From Spirogloea muscicola (Eukaryota > Streptophyta > Zygnematophyceae > Spirogloeales > Spirogloeaceae), in contig WELB01000169.1 of NCBI GenBank assembly GCA_009602725.1, positions 168,629-183,070 on the forward strand: 14,442 nt of DNA, in the 5' to 3' direction. The position numbers and the translations under genes were made by a program. Of the stretch, positions 1 to 8,165 are shown piece after piece; the first letter of the stretch is position 1; every line of letters begins with the position of its first letter. Under the pieces are notes generated by a model, which did not search any database, was not told where the DNA came from, and saw nothing but the letters and a program-made list of their open reading frames with translations.

Positions 1-224
1 GAGTACAAGAAGAGGGGGGGGGAAGCCAGGCGAAGCCCTGAGGCGAAGCAGCAGAAATGACAAGCACACAAGAAAAAACAAAGCAGCTACTAACCACTCA
101 GTAACCCCTGCTAAGCAGGCGCAGGTCGGAGAGGCTATGCTCCTGGAAGTATGTCCCCTGGCCAGAGCCAGAGGCAGCAGCAAGGGCTCGGCCAGCACGC
201 AGGTGCAGCGCACGGGCCAAACAG
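1..224 (-). mobile_element. LINE-like retroelement 3' end fragment (C-terminal pol tail plus 3' segment)
   Basis: Read on the minus strand, about 218 to 98 encodes the end of a repeated protein: a segment containing LHLRAGRALAAASGSGQG followed by SLSDLRLLSRGY and a TGA stop (98-100). The bases from 97 down to 1 match the 3' segment that follows the same stop at 13877 and 14120 (a CTGCTTTG-rich stretch, then GC-rich sequence and a run of C). It is 5'-truncated, as LINE copies usually are, and is cut by the window edge on its 3' side. It lies directly against the GC-rich leader of the first cysteine-rich gene copy. Assignment to a retroelement rests on the longer copy at 14120-14442; no RT domain is visible in this piece. 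Confidence 0.55.
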
Positions 225-431
225 AGCAGAACAAGCCCCCCACGGCCCCCCCCCCCGGGGCGGCATTGCCTACTTAAGGCACCACCCCCCACTCGTGCCG
301 CATACCTCCGCTGGCGCGCCTGCAGCCCGCCGGCCAGCCCTCACCCCCCCCTTGCCCTTCACCCCCGCAGCTGCACCCGCGCGCCCCTCGCCCCCGCCCG
401 CCGCCAGGCCTCCTGCTCCGGCCTGCACTTC
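225..431 (+). promoter_or_regulatory. 5' leader of first cysteine-rich gene copy
   Basis: This GC-rich, C-tract-rich stretch aligns with 5003-5320 upstream of the intact copy, from an ACAAGCCCCCC block through a TACTTAAGGCACC block to the shared start context CTGCACTTCATGGCC. The intact copy carries an extra insert of about 85 bp (near 5088-5172) that is absent here. No TATA box is visible. The homology stops at about 205-225, where the retroelement fragment begins, so the sequence corresponding to the promoter-like stretch 4776-5000 of the intact copy is missing. Confidence 0.4.
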
Positions 432-1436
432 ATGGCCGCCACGCCCGCACCCGCCGCTCGCCGGGGCGGAGTCGACGCCCGCTGCCGCACCGCCGCGGCC
501 GCGCTCCTGCTGGCCGCGCTCCTGCACCTCACTGCGTCGGCTCCGACGTCCGAGGCCCGCCAGATTGCCGATTCCGGCGGCCAGGACCCGGCCCCCTGCT
601 CTCCGCGCGCCGCCGGCTACCAGCCCAGGCGGGCACAGCGCTCCGACGGTGTCTGACTGCCCTGCCTCCAATGCCCGCCCGGAAGCTTCGGCGACGGGAG
701 AGCACCGTGCAGCCTCTGTCCTCCCGGCTCGGACAGCAGTACGGGCAGCGCGTCCTGCGCGACCTGCACGCCGGGAACGTTTGCGGCCTCGGCGGGCCAG
801 AGCCAGTGCAGCACGTGCCAGCCTGGAACGTTTGCGCAGAGCGCAGGGTCGACGGGCTGCGCGGTCTGCCCGCCTGGCTCGTACAGCTTTGCCGGGTGGC
901 ACTTCTGTTCAGAGTGCTCCAGCGGGGACTTCGCGGCGTCTGCATGCTCAGGCCAGTGCACACCATGCCCTCTTGGCTCCATCTCTACGACGAGGGGGGC
1001 GACTTCCTGCCAATCCTGTCCAGCAGGCACCTATGCGAATGAGGAGCTGTACTACGAGACCCATGGCAGTCGGGGAGCCTGGGAACACCTACAGTGCCCT
1101 GCAGGTACCTCGACGCCAGTGCCTGGCCAATCACAATGCTCCAAGTGTCCAGCGGGATACGTGAAGAAGACCTCTACGTCGTCGTTGTGTGAGCCCTGCC
1201 CGGCTGGCACGTCCTCCAGTGAGGATTACGCCGGTAACATCGTCTGTACCAGATGCATGGGTGCTACATTCGCACCCCACCCGGCCAGCAGCTCTTGCCT
1301 TGATTGCCCTGGATCGGTCTCCGCTGACCACACAGTGTGCTATATCTCGCTTCATACCCCCCCATCTCCCGACCCCTTCCATCTGCCTTCACCGAGATCG
1401 CCCTTTTCAGGAATATCTTCTTCGGCTCTGCCTTGA
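432..1436 (+). pseudogene. Cysteine-rich GCC2/GCC3-like secreted protein, copy 1, interrupted by TGA
   Basis: This is a paralogue of the intact gene at 5321-6322, alignable over its full length in a single frame. The signal peptide and the periodic CxxC repeats are the same. One base change (TGC to TGA, 654-656) turns the cysteine at codon 75 into a stop; the remaining 260 codons are open to the natural stop at 1434-1436. The next in-frame ATG is only at 1257, so reinitiation would give little. Other signs of relaxed constraint: one CxxC pair has lost its first cysteine (TGC to CAC, about 1086), and a glycine has become a cysteine in the segment near 945. There is one codon more than in copy 2. 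It may be a recent pseudogene. A TGA at a cysteine position formally also fits a selenocysteine codon, but that is much less likely in a disulfide repeat. Confidence 0.8.
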
Positions 1437-2290
1437 AGGCAACCTGGAATGGCTCAAGCTGAAGTGGCAGCACATCTGCTGCTACGGACGTTGATTTTAC
1501 TTGGTGCAGCCTGTATATGAGCAATACAGGATGCCTCGTTGACCACGTCGGCTCCCTTGCGTTGTTCGAGCTCTTACTCGAGCCCGCCGAGTGTCTCTTG
1601 CCATTTGTTTTTCCCAAACTGAAATCTCTGTGAAATCTACAATCCACTGCCTGTCTAAGCATGAAGGACGAATGGCAGCTTGCAAGTACACAGGTGCAAT
1701 CAATCCGTTTCAGATCCAAGGATGTAACAGTGTGGACCTTGTCACATGGATTGAAGACTGCCATGAAATTCTGCGAGCAATTCGCAAATTGCAATGATGA
1801 AGTGCTACTTCTCGTCAGCCTACTGGAGCAGGCAGCTAAAGGATTGCCCTATCTAGGACCCCAGACGGTCCTCCCTTCCTCGTCAACACTTGTACTTGGC
1901 CACACATGGACTCCCCACCTCTTAATACACACGTTTTTTCTTCCTCGTCAACAAGTACAGTCAGGAGGCAGGACCCCAGTGCAGAGACAGTTAAACGGCT
2001 CACTCCTCAATTTCCTGCAGTGGCTGCTCTGAATCGTACTTACCTACCTTCTTGTGATTGCAAATCCCGACAAAACTGGTCTTCGTTCGTCGTTTCACCA
2101 GGAGGCCTCCTCTTGCCCGTTGCGCAGGTATCAGTTAGTCGGCAGATTTGCGGCGGACCCGCTCTCATCCCTCGTAACCACGGCGGTGACCCTGGCATGA
2201 CCGAGCAATACCGTGTGCACTTCTGCCCTGCACAGCAGATGTCAGCCGCCTAGCTCAATGTCATTAGATGCGAACCCAACAATGACGAGT
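1437..2290 (+). repeat. 3' flank of copy 1, shared with copies 2 and 3
   Basis: This stretch aligns with 6323-7110 behind the intact gene and in part with about 3130-3830 behind the third copy. Shared blocks include GTGGCAGCACATCTGCTGCTAC near 1464, GAATGGCAGCTTGCAAGTAC near 1670 and CAGCCGCCTAGCTCA near 2245. Stops and indels break every frame differently in the copies, so it behaves like a 3' UTR or intergenic part of a duplicated unit and not like coding sequence. No gene is supported in it. Confidence 0.6.
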
Positions 2291-2865
2291 GACTATACAC
2301 ACTCGCACACTGACTTCACCAGGTAACGACAAGGATGGCGATTGCACCTCCGATGTTGCTCATCATGCGATAATAAGATAAGGGTAGTAGGTGAAGCGTA
2401 ATAAGTAATGGACCGAGACCCGACTCAAGAGTTAGAATCAGTTGAGGCCCAGAAAGAGAGCGGCACAGCCCTGCTGCTGCCTGCTGCCGCAGCCCGTCAC
2501 CGCAGCCGTGCTGGTTCCCGCTGTGCAGCCCCTCGCCGCAGTCCGTCGCTGCGGTCTACCAGTGACTCTCTGCAAGATCTGTGGCTGCGCACCACTTGGG
2601 GACAGCTGCTGACTTATGATCCTCAGGTAGCGTCACCGCCTGCCGGCGGTACCTCAATGTAAGATATCCGCTCTACTGAGTGTGCTCGCGCTTCATCGTC
2701 GTGTAAGGGGGCTCCCATGATATCCTACAAGCGGGATCAAGTAGGACGCTTCGACCCTGACTGTGTGTACTGGGGTTCGATTGACAAGCTGCCTGGCATA
2801 TCGCTGGCTATACTGTAGACGGCGGATGGACTTTGCACGGAGGTCGCGCGCTAATCGAGTCTCAC
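2291..2865. other. No recognisable gene
   Basis: I see no supported gene here. A short GC-rich patch (about 2455-2560) contains two similar CCGCAG-CCGTC-type segments, and there are two TGTAA motifs (near 2657 and 2702) of the kind green algae use as polyadenylation signals, but nothing upstream to which they clearly belong. Confidence 0.4.
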
Positions 2866-3120
2866 CGGGAACCTTGTCTGAAGGGTCGAATCTGGAAGGA
2901 CTTGCACAGGCTTATCAACAACATTGTTTGTGCCAGCTGCCGTGTTCGCTCTTTCACACCCCACATTGGCAGCAGCTCGAGCATTCCATGCCCTGGGAAA
3001 ACCTCCAACGACCACTCAAGTTGCTCCAACTTTGTGTGGAACGTCAAGCCTCCTTCTGCGGTCTCGCTTCATACTGCATCTCCCATACTCACCTCCTCCT
3101 CTTATTGGTACCTCGAGGGC
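2866..3120 (+). pseudogene. Third, degenerate copy of the cysteine-rich gene (C-terminal part only)
   Basis: A plus-strand frame contains NNIVCASC, then SFTPHIGSSS, then PCPGKTSNDHSSC, then SLHT. These match in order the end of the intact protein (GNIVCTRC, SFAPHPASSS, DCPGPVSADHTTC, SLHT; residues about 268-307). An upstream C-x17-C spacing also resembles residues 252-271. Two conserved cysteines are changed and the upstream twelve or so CxxC repeats and the signal peptide are not found, so it cannot make the full protein. Homology continues past the coding part into the 3' flank (for example GCCTCGTTG-GGCTCCCTTG near 3220), which shows that this is a duplicated genomic unit and not a convergent motif. 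Confidence 0.7.
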
Positions 3121-3489
3121 GACTTAGGGTGGCTTGGGTGTGAGCTGCCGTTGCACAAGTCAATTTCAACCGCCTGCAGCTGCGCCCTTTTGGAAGTGGA
3201 ACAAGTGTTCGCATATTGCCTCGTTGCCCATTTGGCTCCCTTGTGTACCTGCAAGCTATGAACCAACACCTCCGAAGATACAATCATGCCTTGCAATCGT
3301 TTCTGTTATGAAGAGCAATCAATCTCCCACTAGTATTGCTGTTTGTGCTAGCTGAATGCTGCGGCCTGCTTAGCGTTATACCAAAAGGTCAGCACGCAAT
3401 CCAGGCCAGCACTGTTTCTCCTCTGTACATTTGTAGACTGCAAGAAGTTGCAAAACATGCGGCTTCCTTTCATGAGCGAACGGCTTAAA
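3121..3489 (+). other. Degenerate 3' flank of the third copy
   Basis: The first part (to about 3350) retains scattered identity to the flanks behind copies 1 and 2. The remainder, to 3489, shows no gene that I can support and only weak similarity to the other copies. Confidence 0.35.
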
Positions 3490-4515
3490 ATTGCCGTTGC
3501 TGGAGAACACATTGGTGATACTCCACTTGTCCGTCAGGTTTTCTAATCGATATGCTGGTCGGTTGTGCCGTGAGACACATACTGCTCACTCATCACTCCC
3601 CAGCATTGGCTTCTTATTGCAAGCCATGTAAGATGTGCGTCAAAGTCTGTCTAATACAGGGCTCCTCGTACTGTTTGCACGGCCGTCTGATTCGTCAAGC
3701 GGTTGAAACAGCTCTCCGATGGCTTGCAACAACGGCAGTAATCTGGTTGTGGGTGTACAGAATTCATCTGTGCAGACCGGCTGCACTGTGGCACGTCAAT
3801 TGCAGCCGCCTAGCCCTACAGAACAGGAGCCAAGTCTACCGTGGCGACCGCTAGTGGATTGGTGTAGATTTTCTTCAAGGCGGAAAAAGGGTGGCATCTG
3901 GTAGGGGCCACCTTTTGCTGCTTGCACATAAGCGGGTGAAGAGCAAGTAGACTTCCTGCGGCGAATGCAAGGGCCTCAACATTACCAACTATCTTACTGT
4001 CGGCAAAGCTTGCAGTATTGCTGCCTAACTTCGTCCCGTGACTTGGACAGACTGGAGACTATTCTCATCTACGCGCCTATTGAGCAGAGAGCCCGTGCGA
4101 ACGCGCCCATTACCAAGCCCAGGCGCGCTACAATGCAAGAAAACCCCGGATGGCAACATTATGGGTCTGCAATCGTAACCAAGCAACAACGTCCAGGGGG
4201 TCCAAGAGTTGGTGATGGATGACCTTCATCCCCCTCTTAGATTCTCCTTGGGTTTCTACGAGCTCCAAGTCTTCCCGCATCGTGGCGCCACCTGGCTTTA
4301 GCCTCCCTCTGATGTTTACTGCCCTAAGACCAACGTCAACGCAAAATGTCAACAGAACCATAACGGGTCTCCGGCCCCCAGTGCACCCTGCATCGCCATT
4401 TCTCTGCTAGCACCACGCTGACTCGCGCCACAGTACCTGTTGCGCCCTTCTCGGCTCAGGAAAGCAGACATCCCTGATCGTTCGCGTGTTGAGGCGCCTA
4501 GTATCCGGACAGCTC
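3490..4515 (+). repeat. About 1 kb unit present again inverted at 9940-11010
   Basis: Conserved blocks occur in the same order here and on the minus strand of 11010-9940: GGTGATACTCCACTT, GCACGGCCGT, GGCTGCACTGTGGCAC followed by CAGCCGCCT, TTTTGCTGCTTGCACATA, GAATGCAAGGGCCTCAAC, TACTGTCGGC-type, CACCAAGCCCAGGCGCGCT-type, CCTCTGATGT and TCGCCATTTC-CTGCTAGCACCACGC-type. Between blocks the copies differ by many substitutions and small indels. The part around 3770-3820 is also shared with the flanks behind copies 1 and 2, so the unit looks like the distal 3' flank of the duplicated gene. No frame stays open in both copies, so coding is not supported. Confidence 0.75.
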
Positions 4516-4680
4516 AAGATCACAGGATGCGCCTGGCAATGTCCCTGCAGCGGTTTCCAGGTTTTGCCGTCCACTTGCGTGCAGGTCGCGCTTTGGCTGC
4601 TGCCTCCGGGATCCGTCAGGGCGATGCTTGAGTCCGCCCTCAAGTTATTCTGATTCACACTTGCTGACCCGAGATCATTG
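4516..4680 (+). mobile_element. LINE-like retroelement C-terminal fragment
   Basis: The frame from about 4516 to 4632 reads MRLAMSLQR, then FAVHLRAGRALAAASGIRQG, matching the longer minus-strand copy at the right edge (MRQAVSLQRS, LHLRAGRALAAASGSGQG). It then shifts frame: the expected tail is still visible in another frame as SYSDSHLLTRDH with a TGA near 4678. The junction at about 4515 cuts the 1 kb unit exactly where the inverted copy continues with unrelated sequence, consistent with a 5'-truncated insertion. The fragment is non-functional. Confidence 0.6.
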
Positions 4681-4689
4681 AGCGCCTCT

Positions 4690-4775
4690 TGCTGACCGCG
4701 GCGGAAGAAGGGCTAGCCCATTGAGATAGAGGGGCTAGCAAAGCCAGCCCAGAAAAGAGTGGACAATGTCCGCAG
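4690..4775 (-). repeat. Hairpin repeat (3' segment of the retroelement family), minus orientation
   Basis: Read on the minus strand it shows the family pattern: TTGTCCACTCTTTTCTGGGC, then the hairpin arms GGGCTGGC and GCTAGCCCC, then TCTCAATGGG. It lies tail-to-tail behind the plus-strand C-terminal fragment at 4516-4680, an arrangement repeated at 13630-13705. Confidence 0.55.
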
Positions 4776-5087
4776 GCCTCAAAAGGCCACAAAACAATGC
4801 CTGGAAGCCCGCCGCAGCCGCTACGTGGCGATCATGCACACTTCCTCTGCGTCCGCTGCGCAGACCGGGGGGTTTGCCTTCCCCGGCCAATCGTTGCACC
4901 ACGTGGCGGTCTCTCGGGCCGCGTACCTCCGACGGCCACGCGAAGCCGGGGGGCGTGCTTACGCGCCTGGGAGTAGGGGGCAAATGGTGGAGGGGGCACA
5001 GTGCAGGGGCAGCAAAACAAGCCCCCCCCCTCCCCCCCCCACGGGGGCGGTGTTGCCTACTTGAAGCACCGCCTCCGCGCTCCTCCG
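4776..5087 (+). promoter_or_regulatory. Putative promoter region of the intact cysteine-rich gene
   Basis: The stretch lies upstream of the only intact copy. It contains a CCAAT motif at 4887-4891 followed 7 bases later by a perfect G-box palindrome CCACGTGG at 4899-4906, and a further ACGT core near 4823. C- and G-rich tracts follow (5021-5040). No TATA box is seen. The 4776-5000 part has no counterpart upstream of copy 1, where a retroelement fragment occupies the place. The promoter assignment is an inference from motifs and position only. Confidence 0.35.
4899..4906. promoter_or_regulatory. G-box palindrome
   Basis: CCACGTGG is the palindromic core bound by plant-type bZIP and bHLH factors, often light- or stress-related. 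It sits about 415 bp before the start codon, close behind a CCAAT motif. A single 8-mer can occur by chance. Confidence 0.3.
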
Positions 5088-5172
5088 GCTCAAGCTCCCT
5101 CAGACCTTGTCCACTTTTTTGTGCTGGCCTTTCCCAGCCACCAGTCAATCTGGCCGCGCTTTCTTCCGGCAC
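5088..5172 (+). repeat. Hairpin repeat insert in the 5' leader of the intact copy
   Basis: This segment is absent from the otherwise alignable leader of copy 1. It contains CAGACCTTGTCCACTTTTTT, the near-palindrome GTGCTGGCCTTTCCCAGCC, and ACCAGTCAATCTGGCCGCGC. The same variant, including the CAGTCAATCTGG part, occurs on the minus strand at 13633-13705. It therefore represents an interspersed repeat gained by this leader or lost from copy 1. No target-site duplication could be defined by eye. Confidence 0.6.
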
Positions 5173-5320
5173 TCCGCAGCCCACCCCGCCTGCAGCCCGC
5201 CGGCCGCCGTGCGCCCACCTTGCCCGATAATCCGTCTCTCCGCCCCTCGCCCCCGCAGCTGCACCCGCGGGCCCCTCGCCCCCGCCCGCCGCCGAGGCCT
5301 CCTGCTCCGGCCTGCACTTC

Positions 5321-6322
5321 ATGGCCGCCACGCCTGCACCCGCCGCTCGCCGGGGCGGAGTCGACGCCCGCTGCCGCGCCGCCGCGGCCGCGCTCCTGCT
5401 GGCCGCGCTCCTGCACCTCACGGCGTCGGCTCCGACGTCCGAGGCCCGCCAGATTGCCGACACCGGCGGCCAGGACCCGGCCCCCTGCCCTCCGTGCGCC
5501 GCCGGCTACCAGCCCAGGCGGCCACAGGGCTCCAACGGTGTCTGCCTGCCCTGCCTCCAATGCCCGGCCGGAAGCTTCGGCGACGGGAGCGCACCGTGCG
5601 GCCTCTGTCCTCCTGGCTCGAACAGCAGCGCCGGCAGCGCGTCCTGCGCGACTTGCTCGCCCGGAACGTTTGCGGCCTCGGCAGGCCAGAGCCAGTGCAG
5701 CACGTGCCAGCCTGGATTGATCGCGGAGAGATCAGGGTCGACAGGCTGCACGGTCTGCCCGCCAGGCTCGTACAGCTTGGCCGGGTGGCACCACTGTGGT
5801 CAGTGCGAGTATGGGACCTTCGCGGCGTCTGCAGGTTCAAGCCAGTGCACCACGTGCCCTCCTGGGTCGTTCTCTCCCACGTCGGGGTCCACACCCTGCC
5901 AACCATGTGCGCCAGGCACGTATGCGAGCGAGAAGTTGTACGACCCAATCGGCTTCCGAGGAGCCCGGCAATGCCTGCAATGCCCTGTAGGCACCTCCAC
6001 GCCCGTGCCTGGGCAAGCGACGTGCTTCAAGTGTCCGCCAGGCTACGTGAAAGAGACCTCTACGTCGTCGCTGTGTGACCCCTGCCCGGCTGGCACGTCC
6101 TCCAGTGAGGATTATGCCGGCAACATCGTCTGTACCAGATGCATCGGTGCTTCATTTGCACCCCACCCGGCCAGCAGCTCTTGCCTTGATTGCCCTGGAC
6201 CAGTCTCCGCCGACCACACAACTTGCTATATCTCGCTTCATACCCCCCCATCTCCCGACCCCTTCCATCTGCCTTCACCGGGATCGCCCTTTCTTGGAAT
6301 AGATTCTTTGGCTCTGCCTTGA
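5321..6322 (+). CDS. Secreted cysteine-rich protein with GCC2/GCC3 (ephrin-receptor-like) repeats
   Basis: This is a 333-residue protein in one open frame. Residues 1-37 look like a signal peptide: an arginine-containing n-region, an Ala/Leu core at about 19-33, and an ASA cleavage site at 35-37. Residues 56-302 hold about 14 CxxC pairs at intervals of roughly 14-22 residues (56/59, 78/81, 93/96, 109/112, 126/129, 143/146, 159/162, 176/179, 193/196, 218/221, 235/238, 252/255, 271/274, 288/291), most embedded in C-P-x-G-(S/T) plus SG/AGSxxC patterns. This is typical of GCC2/GCC3 or TNFR-like disulfide repeats in extracellular proteins of algae and animals. A short Pro/Ser-rich tail follows; no transmembrane segment or catalytic domain is visible. 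The ATG at 5321 is chosen because it opens the signal peptide and its context is shared with copy 1. The protein is probably secreted or cell-wall-associated; its ligand and role are unknown. It may be truncated relative to longer relatives, or spliced onward into an unseen exon. Confidence 0.82.
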   Translation: MAATPAPAARRGGVDARCRAAAAALLLAALLHLTASAPTSEARQIADTGGQDPAPCPPCAAGYQPRRPQGSNGVCLPCLQCPAGSFGDGSAPCGLCPPGSNSSAGSASCATCSPGTFAASAGQSQCSTCQPGLIAERSGSTGCTVCPPGSYSLAGWHHCGQCEYGTFAASAGSSQCTTCPPGSFSPTSGSTPCQPCAPGTYASEKLYDPIGFRGARQCLQCPVGTSTPVPGQATCFKCPPGYVKETSTSSLCDPCPAGTSSSEDYAGNIVCTRCIGASFAPHPASSSCLDCPGPVSADHTTCYISLHTPPSPDPFHLPSPGSPFLGIDSLALP

Positions 6323-7110
6323 AGGCAATCTGGAATGGCCCAGGTTGAAGTGGCAGCACATCTGCTGCTACAGACATTGATATTACTTGCTGCAGCCTGT
6401 ATGTAAGCAATACACATTGTCTCGTTGACCACTTCGGCTCCCTTGTGTTGTCTTGAGCTCTTACTCGAGCACGTCGAGTGTCTCTTGCCATTCGTTTGTT
6501 CCAAGTTGCAATCTCTGTGATATTTATGAACCACTGCATGTTTAAGCATGAAGAGCGAATGGCAGCTTGCAAGTACACAGGTGCAATCAACCGGTTTCAG
6601 ATCCGAGGGTGCAACAGTATACTGCCACATTGTCACATGAATTGAAGATTGCCATGAGATTCTGCGAGCAATTTGCAAATGAAGTGCTACCTCTCGGTAG
6701 CCTCTTGGAGCAGGCAGCTGAGTTATTGCGACAGCTAGAACCCCATTCGATCCTCCCTTTCTCGTCAACAGATCAAGTCAGGAGACATGAACGCAGTGCC
6801 ATGAGGCAGTCATACTGCTCACTCCTAACTTCCCTACAGTGCTGCTTTGACATATACTCAGATTTGTCCTACCATTGCAAAGCCCGACTAAGCATCGGTG
6901 TTCGTTCGTCGCTTTACCGGAAGGGCGACTCGTTATCTTCGCACGGCCATCGATTCATTCTGCAGAGTTGCCGTAGACAAGCTCTGATGTGCCCTCGGAA
7001 AGCGGCAATGACACCGGCGAACTGAGCTATAGCGTATGTTATTTGTCCCTGCATACAGATGCATTGTGGCACGTTATCTCAGCCGCCTAGCTCAGTGTAA
7101 GTAGAAGTCG
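6323..7110 (+). repeat. 3' flank of the intact copy, shared with copies 1 and 3
   Basis: It aligns with 1437-2290, for example CTTACTCGAGC near 6461, GAATGGCAGCTTGCAAGTAC near 6556, and the GATGCATTGTGGCACG and CAGCCGCCTAGCTCAGTG blocks near 7060-7098. The last block is also present in 3780-3820 and, inverted, at about 10680-10720. Frames are broken differently in each copy, so it is most likely 3' UTR and intergenic sequence. Confidence 0.6.
6402..6406 (+). terminator. Candidate polyadenylation signal TGTAA
   Basis: TGTAA, the usual green-algal polyadenylation signal, lies about 80 bases after the stop of the intact gene. Copy 1 has TATGA at the aligned position. A 5-mer is weak evidence and depends on the host being a green alga. 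Confidence 0.25.
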
Positions 7111-7204
7111 ACTTTAACATGGCAACTGACTGAGGCAATCACAAAGTAGCTTCGAGGGGCACCAATATGGACGGGCATTGTTTCGTCCAAGGCTGCTACT
7201 TCCA

Positions 7205-7444
7205 ATGGCTTCCAAACGAGCCGGTGAGGAGCATTTCGACCTCGAGCAGGCTATCGCAAGGACCTCCACTACTCCAACGACCCAAACTCGCGAATCCTCA
7301 GCAGTACCGCAACCTGGCCCGGAAAGGTTGTTAGGAGGACGGGAAATAATCAAGCCAATGGCCACCGGTGGCTCAAGCAAAGGTGGGAGGCTGGGGGCCA
7401 CAATGGCAGCAACGCAACAAACTTCTAGTGCTGCAGGCCAGTAA
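7205..7444 (+). CDS. Doubtful small hydrophilic ORF
   Basis: An ATG at 7205 opens 79 codons rich in Thr, Ser, Ala, Gly and Gln, beginning MASKRAGEEHFDLEQAIAR. Just past its stop a second frame (about 7435-7569) continues as a Pro/Ser/Thr-rich stretch and then a hydrophobic Ala/Met run (near 7504-7553). Together they could be a frameshifted remnant of a gene, such as a retroelement gag, but there is no zinc knuckle or recognisable domain. It may equally be chance. There is no paralogous copy in the window with which to test it. Confidence 0.18.
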   Translation: MASKRAGEEHFDLEQAIARTSTTPTTQTRESSAVPQPGPERLLGGREIIKPMATGGSSKGGRLGATMAATQQTSSAAGQ

Positions 7445-7900
7445 TTTCTCGCACTCCTGAGACCCCCGACCCCTCCCCGGCTTCAAGTCGCATCTCACCT
7501 GTTGCCGCAGCAGTCGCCGCCACAGCCATCATGGCCATGACAATGCTGATTGATTGGACAAAATGAGAACGGAGTGGTGATCACTGACATTATTGTCTTG
7601 CAAGACCACACTGCAAAGCCTGTTGTATACGACCCATTTGTACATGAGAGAAACGCTCCAATCTATTAGCAGCAATTAGCAGAGGGCCTCCAACCTTGAG
7701 CATGCACACATTTAGCAGATTGAAGGCTGAACCCACAGCTTAGAGGCACTCCAATTTGTCACCAAAGTACACACGCAATCGCAATCATTTGCTTCAGCGG
7801 GCTGAGGATGTGGCACGTGCACTACATTCATGGAGCACTGCAGGGCTGAAGCTTTGATGGGATGCATGAAGGCAATTGGAGTCCTGCGTTGCAGGACTTC
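7445..7900. other. No recognisable gene
   Basis: Apart from the possible frameshifted continuation of the small ORF up to about 7569, I find no coding, RNA or repeat signal in this stretch. Confidence 0.4.
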
Positions 7901-8144
7901 ATCTCCTCCCTTGGTTGCCTTACTCCTCGCTGCGTTGTCGTTTACCCTCATTTACCATCACTGACCAGGGGCCTCTTGCTCCATATGATTGTACCGTGGT
8001 CTCGCCCCTGGCCCGTGACTAGTACACCTCTAAGAGACCTGGCTTGCACAAGTTGGTGATGGTGTGGGCCTGGCAACGGCAAGGGCATGACGACCGGCCA
8101 TGGGTGCCGTGCTGCTAGACGGTCTTAGAGTTTCAGTGGGCTCT
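7901..8144 (+). repeat. Direct duplication, unit 1
   Basis: It aligns along its length with 8166-8404: ATCTCCTCCCTT, GCRTTGTCGTT, TTTACC-TCACTGA-CAGGGGCCT, GATTGTACC, AGAGA-CT-GCTTGCACAAGTTGGTGA, GGGCCTGGCAACGGCAAGGG, GTGCCGTGCTGCT, GGTCTTAGA. The divergence indicates an old duplication. Short open frames in both units share a few residues but contain no known motif. Confidence 0.75.
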
Positions 8145-8165
8145 GCACCAATTATGCTGTATTTT

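Noticed and set aside
270-902. Long minus-strand frame opposite copy 1, and similar ones at 4735-5463 and 5090-5560
   Set aside because: They are Arg/Gly/Ala-rich shadows produced by GC-rich codons of the real plus-strand gene, with no domain; the plus-strand frame has the cysteine periodicity and signal peptide.
1380-1420. Intron acceptor (pyrimidine tract followed by TTTTCAG) near the end of copy 1
   Set aside because: The intact copy lacks the AG at the aligned position (TTTCTTGG), and the frame is open without splicing.
2770-2785. GGGTTCGATTG, similar to a tRNA B-box
   Set aside because: No A-box, acceptor stem or anticodon arm can be folded around it.
5321-6322. Ephrin or TNF receptor with a kinase or death domain
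   Set aside because: There is no transmembrane segment or intracellular domain; only the extracellular-type cysteine repeats are present.
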